A stretch of DNA of 64,000 nt from Diadema setosum. Lineage: Eukaryota; Echinodermata; Echinoidea; Diadematoida; Diadematidae. A model generated the notes under the pieces. It did not search any database, was not told the origin of the DNA, and worked only from the letters and a program-made list of their open reading frames with translations. Each line of letters begins with the position of its first letter. Position 1 is the first letter of the stretch. The DNA lies in assembly GCA_033980235.1 (NCBI GenBank), contig CM067070.1, forward strand, positions 23,772,699 through 23,836,698. Direction: 5' to 3'. The position numbers were made by a program, and so were the translations under genes. Shown piece after piece: positions 15,201-27,165 of this stretch.

Positions 15201-18200
15201 GGTCAGAATTTTTGTCAATGAGCTCTATGGAAATTTCAGCAACGTGTACACCGTCTTTATTGGACAGGGTGAGAAGACGGCTCCCTCCTTTGTTCACTTT
15301 TGTTTAGTATTTTGTATAATATTCCACTTCCCCCTTCGAGTTTCATAGAGTGTGAGGCACATGCACAGGTACAGGGTGAGAAGACAGCTCCCTCCTTTGT
15401 TCACTTTTGTTTAGTATTTTGTATAATATTCCACTTCCCCCTTCGAGTTTCATAGAGTGTGAGGCACATGCACAGGTACAGGGTGAGAAGACAGCTCCCT
15501 CCTTTGTTCACTTTTGTTTAGTATTTTGTATAATATTCCACTTCCCCCTTCGAGTTTCGTAGAGTGTGAGGCACATGCACAGGTATAATGTACACATAAT
15601 TGCTACGTGTACATTGTTGTGCATCTACATGATTTAGTAGCAAAGTGTTAAAGAAGCAAACCTTACACATCCCCTTCTTTTTTCTTTTTCTTTTTGTGAG
15701 GTCATACAAGCTTTCTGTGCATTTCTGTACTGTATGTTGTCATTCTGTGTGAATTGAAAAGAACAATAAAAAAGGCAATTTAGAAGAATCATATGAGAAT
15801 TTGATCGCAAGATGTAAGGACCATTGTGAAACTTTTAAACTAAGTCCATCGTCAGACAGGAAAGAAAAAAACCTTTCCAGTGATACCTCACGTTGAACAT
15901 GCATGTAACAAGGAATATTCTTGAAGTTATGGTCATTAAAAGAATGTTTCATATTTTCTTATTGTTTTCTGTGTTTTCTTGAACAGTTTAATCACAAATA
16001 TTGTAAATTAACAAGAATGAAGTTAAGTCATTTTATAATCAAACTCTTCATATGCATATAATTAAATAGAAAGATTTCTTGTTGTTATTGACGGTGTAAC
16101 ATGATAAAAGCCTGATTCTGAAATGTGGGATCCCGATTGGCCTTCACACAGGAAACCTCATGTTTCCGCCCACCAATCTGAGGGCTAGTAACATCCAGAC
16201 GGACAGCGTCACCCTCTCCTGGACTGCGCCCATTCTCCAGGGTGGCGCAGACGTCAAGGTTTGTGTCATCCACCTTCATCACTCCTTTAAATGGGATGGC
16301 TAGTAACTGATTACTGGGAATCAGTGGGAATGCTGGGGGATGATTGTTCCGAACCTTGTGGAATTCATTTATGAGTACATTATACTGTATCTATTGTTGT
16401 GTGAAAACTATTTGCTTCAGAATGGACTCATATTCAATTAATGTGCAGTTTAATCGCCCCATCACTGTACAGGTGTGCTAACCTGGAAACATTAAACTGC
16501 ACATTACTTGAATATGAGACCATTCTGAAGCAAATAATTTTCACACAACAATAGATATATAATGTACTCTTAAATGAATCCCATAAGGATTGGAACAATC
16601 ATCCCCCAGCATTCCCACTGATTCCCACTGATCAGTTACTAGCCATCCCCTTTAAATAGTGTGATCCTTTTTCTTGCTCTGTTGTCATTATTACCTCTGC
16701 CGAAGAGCAGTTAAAGGGATGGTATAGTATTGGTTGAGGCGAGTATTCAGTTTGAAATTTGTTACAAGATACAGTACTATCTGCGTAATCGGGTATTGCT
16801 TGAATAAACGGGTACTCCGTTTAATTGGGTAGTAATGTCAAGATCAGTTCCAATGCACGTTAAAATTACCTGATAATTGGGTTGCCTCTCCGCATAAAAA
16901 CGGGTAAATAATTTTCTTTGAATCTTATTTCTACCCACATTTTATCGCAGATACAATTGTATAACACTTTAAGAATGATAAATCATGAATGTCAAATTTT
17001 TCACGGCTAATCGCATTCTCTGCTTAATTTGCAATGAAGACCGATCATTTGGGAAGTGATTTACACATGAAAACACATGTACCAATACCGACATATTGCC
17101 ACACGTAAACAAACATTACACAAGTCGTTGGCACTCACAATTGCATAGACAGACAGGAGTTAAACACACTTGCGCTCCTCCCTTTTTCCACAACAACATT
17201 CACAATACGAGAAGTTTGCAACAAAAATCGGGCCATGCACCAGCTCCATAATTTTCCTTTTACTTTTCCCCAGTCACTTCTCGAAAAGTAACCCGATGTT
17301 CTATGTGGCTAGTGCACGCAAAGAGTTGTGTGCAAGTCGGAAAACGCCTGCTTGTTAGCGAGGAGTCTATAGTCAAAGGACAGTAATTGTCCATAAAACG
17401 AGTGTAAATTATTGCTCGTGACTGAGCAAGTGTAAGGTATTTATGATGTCCCGTGAAGCACGCATGTTTTGGTGCAGTGTACAATGCATGTATATACACA
17501 TTGTGTTTGTCAATTGTGAATTAGACGTGTTCTTCTGTTAATCGGGTACTCCACTTAATCGGGTAAGAAACGCTCTGCCCGAGCCTACCCGATTATGTGG
17601 AGAGTACTGTACTTAGAAAACATTTTTGATTAAATGTTAAAGAGGAATTGAAAATTACTTGTATTTGATAGAGAAAGGTTTTGAAGTGGCTGAGATATTA
17701 AAAAAATCAACAATAAATTATATTGTAATACAAAGCGATCCTAATAAAAAGTCTGCCCCACCTTTTATTAGGATCTTTTTGTTTTGGATATCTCCTTAAT
17801 TTCAAAACCAATTTCATTACATTAACTTTGAATTCCTCTTAGAATTATATGTGACCCTGCATCCCAAAACCAACAAAAAGTTGCCAGACATGAATTTTTC
17901 ATTGAGGGCAGATATTGAAAGAGCAGATTCTAAGCTTTGAAATCATGTACAACTTATTTCAAATGGACTCTCCTAACCTATCTAAATATTGGAAAGAAAG
18001 CACACACTCTGAGAAAAGAGGCTCTGAAGTAAAGGATTTATTTAAGCGCTTCATCTTTTCAAACCGTGCTGGCTGTGCAATGAATGGGACAAAAAAACAG
18101 GATGTAAACCACCATAGCGATAACAATGAAGGGATTATCAGATTGAGCTGAAATTAAATGTGCTTTATAATTAACACATTCTGTCCATAATAAATGCCAG

Positions 18201-21200
18201 CTTTTAAGGTGGTAGCCCTATCTATCCAAAAGTTATTAGAGTTGAAAGTGAAGGGTGTGCAAAGGATTTTAAGGAAATGAAAAGGGACCTCTAAAGACAT
18301 ATCTAGTTGCACTGCTCTACAAAAAAATTGGTTGTAGAAAAACTGCTGAAAACACACTTTCCAATTCGTTTTATGACTCAAACTTCAGAATAATGTAGAC
18401 AAAGAATGGCTCCTTCAGAACATATGAAACAATCTAAATTGACTTGGTTGACCTATTTCACCTTTTTGAGGTCCTCGTGCATAATCAAGGGCTGCGACTT
18501 TTTGTTTATTTTGTGATGCATGGTCACATATGGTCTTTTACACTTTATCAAAGTAATTTTTCATTACAAAAAAAAAAAAAGTATCGTAAAAAGGAATTAG
18601 AAACTTGAAGCTCGATCATGACCCAAATTGTACCATCCCTTTGAACAGATAGACTTTTGTGACTTGACTAGGGAAGCATGGTAAATTGATGGTTTGTTCC
18701 AATCCACTTGTAGGTGAATTGGATTAACCATTTGTGTATAAGAGTTATAATGAATTTAAAAAAGTTGTGATTGAGTTTTGAAATGTACAATGGATTCGGG
18801 AGGAAGTTATGATTGATTTCAATTATTGTAGGTCTCTTGATAAAACCTACTAATAATGGATTGAGAAGTTATCATTGATTAATGGACTTTATACTTGATT
18901 GTGGAGAGTTGTCATTGATTTCTGGGACTAATCAATTATAAGATTCGATAAAGCGGGTAATGGAGGAAGAGGATATGATTGATTTATGGACTAATGATTG
19001 GGTATGCAGAGTTATCACTGATTTTTGGAACTTTGAATCAGTTACAAGTTGTGATAAAATGGAGCCCTGAGACGCCATCTTATTTAGCATTTTAGTGTCA
19101 GCAGACTGACTCTATTCAACCAGAAATTTTCAAACATGAATGTGTAAAGATATGTACAATTCCATATGCAGGGTGCAAACATGCAATGACTTATTTCAAG
19201 GAAAGATAAATGCTTGTTATCAAAGGACCAAGGGGGGGGGGGGGAGGTGAGGGCATAACATCTAAATCTTGGTACATTTTAGATCTGACCTGGAATGTTG
19301 GATTGCTTTCACCTCCTGTATAGGGATACATGATATCTTCGAGTGTCAGTGAAGAAGAAGGGCGCTCTCCCCGGAGGAATGTCCAGAACGCCACGACAAC
19401 GAACGTCGTTGGTAAGTGAAAGATGTTGCTTAACCTTTCAAGGATGGGCTGATTTTGCTACAACACACATTTCCCATAGACACCTGCCCCAGTATACTTG
19501 GGATTAGTCTTCAACAGGTTAAAGATAATGGTTGCTTGCAGAGGCCGATGTGTAGCTTGTGCTGTAGGTTTAGTGAAATTTTCAGACAGTGCATTTTTTT
19601 TTTTTAGTGTTTGGAAAACTTTCTTTCCCTCATGGACAATTTTTTCAAGATATGATATCAGTGTGTGTGTGCTTTGTGTGTATGTATGTATGTTTGTTTG
19701 TTTGTTTGTTTGTTTGTTTTTTACCCGGGGAATCTCTGCCCTGCTCTCTACACTTGCTGCATTTTTTCTTCCTTTCAAATTTCATCTCTTCTATTGGATA
19801 GTGAAGCCTGGTCAATGATGTCATGACTGTTGATTATCAAAAATATCCTATCCCCGATTTTCGCAATCCCAAACATGTAGTTCAGCGGCTGTGTCCGGGG
19901 GTCACCTACGAGTTCGACGTCGTCGCCTTCAACGAGCAGGGCGTGAGTCCCCCCTCGCAACCGGAGCAGGCAAGGACGACTGGGATAGGCTACTCGGCGC
20001 CCAAGAATTTCCGAGCCAAGGCTGTGAACACAACTGCTGTCCAACTCACCTGGTCTCCGCCGGATCATATGCCGCCTAGAGCGGTGAGAAATATATGAGT
20101 GTGTGTGTGTATGTGTGAGAGAGAAGGAGAGAGAGAGAGAGAGAAAGAGACATATAAAAGATAAATAGAGAGAATGAGGGAGAGATAAGACCCCTGAGAC
20201 ATTCTTTTTAATTTTGAAAATTAACCCAAGCACTTCCTAACCGACTACATTCAAGAAACCATGTCACTTGTGATGCGCAATCATTAGATTATTATACTTT
20301 ACTTTTATTTGTGATGTTTCTGTAAATGGGGAGGGTAAAATTTCTTTTTTGTTGGAGTAAAACATTTTCGCATGGATTTAGATTTATCTTTTTGGGGTCT
20401 TTTTTTTTTGTGTGTGTGAAATGTGTGCTAATGTACTCCTCGCTTCCTTTTTCTTCCAGAGTTATGAGATAGCGTATAGTGAGGGCTCACCGGTGCGTTT
20501 TGACACACACACCAGCAACACGCAGCTCACGATAGGGAAACTGCTCTCGGCGGTGACGTATCAGTTTGCTGTCAGACTCTCCCTCGACTGCGAGGACGCA
20601 CCGAAGGCGCTGGCCAACGCCACAACGCAGTACGGTGAGTCTTTCCCCCCAAAGCAGGGGGCACGGACAAGCGACGCATTGCTGGGGAGACAAAACCTCG
20701 TATCTGAAATTTGGCCAAAAATCACTCTTTACGTTTAACTGCCAGATAATTACTGAAGTGATGCCCTGTCTGAATCGTAGCTGTCTTATCCCCCAAAATG
20801 AAGCCACCTTGGCAAGGGAAAGAAAAGGAGATGCCATTTCTTAAAGTGCTGTGGCTACTGCATATTTTTTTTTTCTTTTGCTCTCGTGAACATTTTGAGT
20901 TGTTTGTCTCCCCAACAGTGAATGGCTGATAGTCAACAAACAAACAAACAACAACAATTTGAATAAAAATGTAGTACCCCCTGCCATAAGGGATCAGAAC
21001 TGTCACTGGCTTTTTATAGCACAGCTCGGTAGTCTAATGGATGTGACGCCTGTCTATGAATCAGGAAGTCATGGGTTCAAATCTCACCCAAGTGTATAAG
21101 CCTGGATTCTTTTTCATGGTTATTTCTTGAAAGCTCTTATTAAATAATCTGTGTGTATTCATGGGTAATTTGTCAATCGGTTGCCCCAAAACGACAACAA

Positions 21201-24200
21201 AATCAACAGAATTCAACAAAATTTTAAATTTACATGTATGCCTACCATCATTTAGTGCAAAATAGGCCTTTCCAACGATACCACACTTTTTGCATAACAA
21301 GGAATATTTTTGAGGTTATGAATAAAGGTATCCTTTATTTTCTTGAGGATTTCCTTGTTTTCTGGCAGGTTTGATTGCAAATATCTCAAATTAAAAAGAA
21401 TGGAGTACACTCATTGTACAATGAAACTATTCATACATGTATATACGTGCAAGTATACTTACAATGTATGAACATGAAGATATAAACAAATGCACAGATA
21501 ATTGTTTCTTATGTTTTAAAGCAAAACCATCCCCTCTCTTTGCTGTTGAACCCCTTCTACAGACCAAAAGCTGCCTCCTCAGTACCTAAAGCTGCCCAAG
21601 ATAAGCTTTCAGGATGTTGTGGTAGAGTGGAATTCTCCGAGACAGCTTATGCCCTATGCTGTGGTGAGTAATGATTAAATCCTGTTTGTATGCCCCAGTC
21701 ACATAGACATCCTGGATCACTCCGGACCACTGCGGATCGGATCCGGGGTGATCTGGGGAGAGATCTGTGTTGATGCCGTGGACATCCTTGGACATCCGTG
21801 TATGTCTGTGCAGATCCGGGGACATCCAGGAGGCCAACACGGCAACTTTCGGAGGTCAAAAACATCCACCGTCATCTGGGGATTGCCGTGTTGGCAGAGC
21901 AATCCGGGATGGTCTGTGTCGCTGCCGTGTAGCTGCCATGTTGATCCGTGAAGATGCCGTGTTTGTCCGTGTAGACGCCGCGCTCTTCCGGCCTTATCCG
22001 TGTAGCTGTCGTGTTGATACCGTGTGTACAGTCACATCAATGCTCGTCGACACTCCACAACTATCACACATCAACTATCACGACACAACTATCCTGGATC
22101 TCCCCAGATTACCGTGTAGATCCTTGAGGATCCATGTTTATATGTGACTGGGGCCTATCTGTGATATTTCATACCGAGTTTTCATAGGGGGGGGGGGGAA
22201 GGAGAGGGGGATGTCAATCGGTGATATTGTACAAAAGAGAAAAATATAAGCAAAAACAGACAGACAAACAAACAGACAAAACAAATTAACAGAAGTGAAA
22301 GGAACAGAAATTGCACTATTTTCTGCTGGACTGTATTCCTCACAAGAGGGCGCTATTACTGCTACCTGGTATCCATGATTTGAAGAAGAGCTTTCAGAGC
22401 GTGGTTTATTTTTGAGTAGACTGGATCATAATTCCACTTTGTGCATGGGAAGAAAAAGGTCATTTTTACCAACAGGCATTTTTGTTTGTTAATTCACTGA
22501 GATAGGCATGTGTGATGTGATGATTATTCATGTGGTCCTTATCTAAATGGTGCTTGCCAGCATATCCACCTGACAGCAAGTCTGGTATTGACAATATTTA
22601 AAAAAAACAAAGGGTTGTTGTTACATTCAATACAGAGCAATGAAATGGATGCCTGCTAAAATGTCAACTGATGGACTATTCTGGTAACCCAGTCTAAACG
22701 CAAGTTCGTTCTTTGTTTGAACATGAACTCCGTAAATTGTTACATCAGGCAAGCTTACAGTATGCATTCTGCTGCTTTGAAAACTAGTGAAGTGCCTAAC
22801 CCGCTGGGGAAAAAGAAAGGTCATATCTATCAATGCGTACACAGGAGCGGATCCAGGAATTCTGTAAAAGGGAGGCGCTTTACAAAATTAGAGGGGTGGG
22901 GTGCATTGCCCCCCCCCCCCATTTTTCTTTTTATTTCTTTGTTTTAACCAAAAATAAAGAGGGCGCGCTTTCCCAATGTGCTTCCCTCTGGATCCACCAC
23001 TTGTACACAAGCTAATTCTGAACTAGCTTGTTTCCCCCCTTCATCATTCCTCAACGTTGATCTTTGATACTATTTCTGGCATTTTTGTGTCCCGCCCCCC
23101 CCTCCCCCCATCCTCATCCAGCCTTACATCCTCCACTATTGGAATAGCTCGGAGCCGGACACGAGGTCCAACATCTCCGTTGCTGCCACCAAAGACCGCA
23201 CTGTCAATGCGACTGTGTCGGGTCTTGTCCCTGGGGGGACGTACTCCTTTGAGGTGCGGGCTGACTTCAAGGATTCCAAGACGACGGGCGTCATAAGTGG
23301 CACGACAAGTGAGTGCACCCAGTATTGTATACGCCATATATTTAGCGAATCTAAATTTTCTCGAATGGGTACTTCCCGATGATTTCACGAGTGGATAAAT
23401 TAGCGATTGTGGAGTCCTGTACTGAAGGGAGAAATGTATACATGTGCGTCACATTCATATCAGGATCAGAGTCGTTATTTTCGTGTGTCTTTAATTTCGG
23501 GAATAGCACCTGACGTGCGAAATTCACAAAAATAAAAACCTCGCAAAATATTCTGCATATACAGTATTATGTCTGATACTTTGTCGTGCAAGCCATGTAA
23601 TGTTGGGGAAAATAATTGCTTGGTTTTGGGGGCAGATATAAATTTTTCAGATGCTAACCTTTGAAGTGATGTATCATTATGCCCTATGTCATTATAGGGA
23701 AAATATTTGTAAACAGATATATTGCCAAAATCAGCTTTATGGGCAGTTTCTTCCGTTCATTAAGCTCCAACTTTATATCGGTATCTTGATGACGCTCCAC
23801 ATATATGCCACGTATTTCAAGTGATTTACTTTTGCAGATTTTGCAAGTTGAGGGATATGTACGAAATTAGCAGCTCACAAAGACATGGCCACCTGTAAAG
23901 AGTAATGCAATGTCCATCATCTCCAAAATGGAATTATCACGATTTTGGTCAGCAAAGAATTTGATTCCCTGTGCCTTTGTCCAAAAATGTCAGGTAGTCT
24001 TATGGCTCTATGTCACATGAAGGGAAATTTACTTCTCTTTTGAATATTAAGTTTATGTTTTTTTTTTTTTTTACAAAGCAAATTTCCAAAAAGACAATAT
24101 ATGCTTCAGTTTTAATTTCAGTTTACTTTATGTTTCTCCACCTTCAACATACCAAAGGCAAAATGAAAAGCAAGGATGCTACCAAAATGTATAGATGTTT

Positions 24201-27126
24201 GTGAAAGCATCAAAATGAGAAGTTGATGCTTAAGTTTTGGCATGAAATCATTGTAATAATTTAGTTCTTGTTGTTGTTGAGTCTGTGTTTCTCTCGGTCG
24301 TGTATTTCCACCGCAAAAATCTCTTGACCGCTCTGTGGAATGTCATTGCTGTAGAAAATGCATCGCTTCTGATATCACATACTTTGTACAAGCTCTAGTA
24401 TTTACACACCTGTCGCTTATTCTCTTTCCGCATGGCAGGACGCCCGTCCATCCCCCAAGCATTCATACCCAAGGCTCTTGACAGTGGGGATATCCAGCTC
24501 TACTGGGGGCCTCCTGCCTACACATGGAACAGTTCCTTGGTATGAGAGATTTACCCCTCGGTGCTAGTCTGGGTGCCAGAGGCTGAACCTTGTTTTACTG
24601 TCTACCTGATGTATTTTATGTTTTCGATGCATTATGTTTTCGGGTTGTCCGTCCGTCCATCCGTCCTTCCGTTGTGCCTATCCACTTTTGGGTACACATG
24701 CTCAAGGTCAGAGGTCAAAAGGTCAAGGTCATATGCTCAAAGTTTCACAATTTCCCCCATATCTACAGGTATGCAATGGATGAAGATTTTTTCTTGAAAC
24801 TTAGTGTATACATGAACTACCAAATATAGATTATCCAGGGAGAGTTTTGGGTCATGAGATCAAAGATCAAAGGTCAAGTGACAATGTGAGAATTTCATGT
24901 TTTTCTCCATATCTCACAAATGGTTCAAGGTACATCGTATCTTCATGGAACTGAGTACATATGCATGTACTGACTGGCAGTGATTATCTAGGGAATTTAG
25001 GGGTCTTGGGTCAAAGGTCAGGGTGGTCAAAGGTCAGGGTCAACTCCTCAAAATTTCACTATTTCTCTCATATTTATGCAATGCCTGCAGGACTCTTTAA
25101 ATACATGTATTATCCAATAGAGATTCTCTGGGAAGCTTGTTTGCGTGTTTGTTTGTTTTTTTTTGCCAAAAGTTCGAAGGTCAAATGATAGTGCAAAATT
25201 TCATTTCTTCCTGTACAAACTTAAAAGTCAAGTAAAAAATCCTCAAATCCCCAAATACCTGCACTTGTACATATAGCCAATCATCCAACTAAACCTATTT
25301 CAAGGAAAGTGAATGTTCAACACATTTGTGACAAACCTGTCATTTTAATATTTTGTGAATTATGTGAGACTGTCATCACACATTGTCAAGACACTGTGCT
25401 ATAGACCTATTAGGAGAACCGTGCATTATGGCGGAGGCAATACCAGTCACCATAGCGACATTTCTAGTTGAGATGTTCAAGGTGGCGGCCAAAATGAACA
25501 TAAAAAATCTTTAGTGTCTCAAAAATCTCAAAGATTCAAGAGTTGCGTGAACCAGATTCAAATTCACCACCCTGGAAATAGGGTAAAACCATAATTTTGT
25601 ATTGATTAATTCACCATTTATAAGGAAATACTTGAAGAGTTTGTTCGCAAAAACCGATAAGTTCATTTTTGAAGATTTTGAAGTACGGTCTCTGTCATTA
25701 AGTACAAAATAATACCTTTTAAATGATATATTGGTCACTACATATAAAGGTACATTTTTGAAGTTATGGTCAAAAGAAGCAAGAATTTTCTTATTATTCT
25801 CTTTATTTTTCTTGATCTTTAATCGCAAATATCTCCATTCGGCAAATATGGACTTATCAGTTTTTGTGAACAAACTCTTCACTTGTATATATATTGGAAT
25901 TTTTGGCAGGCATTTTGGATGTGTAAAAATGCTCATTAATACAAGAGTTGCATCAACCAGATTCGGGTCCTCAAAGCAGAGTAAAACGATCAGTTTAATC
26001 TCAGTTTTGTAAAATATATACGGAAATAATTAATATTAAAATTTCAATTTTTGGCAGGCATTTCGGATTTCTCTAAAATTTCAGGGACACAGACACAGAA
26101 GTAGTCATATCCACATTCAGGTTCAGCACCCTCGAAATAGGTTTAAACCATCAAAGCTTTTCAAGTTTTCATCATCTAAAAGAAAATATACAGGAATTTT
26201 AAATTTTGGTGGCCATCACGAATATCTCAGAATCCTCAAAATGCAAAATTTGCATCATACTGATTCGGATTTAGCACTCTGGAAATGCGGTAAAACCCCA
26301 TTTTTGTGCCGAATTTTTTTCATCGTTTATAAGGAAATACAGGTATGTAGAAATTTCAGATTTTGGCGGCCATTTTGAAGACCTTGATGAATATCTCAAA
26401 AACCCTCAAGGATGCAAATGTTGCATCAAGTAGGTGATATAAAATCATGAGCAAATTTATGTGATGGAGTTGTGGTAGACAAATAGCCATGATAATGTGT
26501 CGTAATATGGCAGAATTCCGCTTTACCGAATCTTCCGTTTGTTGCCTCTCCAGGGTTACGCTGTCTACATCGCCAAAGTGAGTGACCTGTTCCCCAACAT
26601 CACCGACTATGACTCCATCCCGGACGCCGCTCGTGAACAGGCGAAGAGGAACCTGTCTGCGTGGCAAATAACCACAGGCTTACCTTTCACACACACACAT
26701 TATGAGTACTCCCACAAAAGTGAGTGTGATGTGTATTGAGAGACCGGTCCGACCTGGTGGCAGAACCCACCATTATTGTGGCATCCCACGTGCGGATATG
26801 TAACAATGCGAGTGCATGATTTATATTGCGACCGATTTGTGCCCACAGCAATATGTATCATGCATTCAGCGCACGGGACACGGCAGTAATGGCAAATTTG
26901 CTGCTGGGTGGGAATCGAGTCTATACCATTTTTATGCCTCCACCCGAAAGTGGAAACCAAGAGTGAACATTCAACACATTTGTGATAAACCTGTCATTCT
27001 AATATTTTGCCAGTTATGTGAAACTGTCATCTGTGTATTGTGTATTAGGAGAACCATGCACTATGGTGGAGACATGCCAGTCACCATAGCGACATTTCTA
27101 TTTTTTTTTAAAGAGGTGTGTGTGTT

Positions 27127-27165
<39 letters not shown>

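Larger units (their letters stand above)
16711..18646. mobile_element. GGATGGTATAGT foldback element carrying two nested elements
   Basis: The outer ends are TTAAAGGGATGGTATAGTAT and the near complement TTGTACCATCCCTTTGAA. Without inserts it would be about 0.4 kb, as at 33756-34142. Two other elements (16771-17611 and 17848-18530) sit inside. A palindrome around AAGGTGGGGCAGACTTTTTA-like sequence (17740-17780) marks its original centre. Confidence 0.75.

Noticed and set aside
15264..15584. A CRISPR-like or satellite array
   Set aside because: Three contiguous 107-bp units without spacers, starting inside a eukaryotic exon: a tandem duplication.
21692..22153. A protein gene in the GC-rich segment with frames of 70-126 codons on both strands
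   Set aside because: The frames exist on both strands because of repeated GATCC/GCCGTG words, and terminal inverted repeats mark it as a mobile element.
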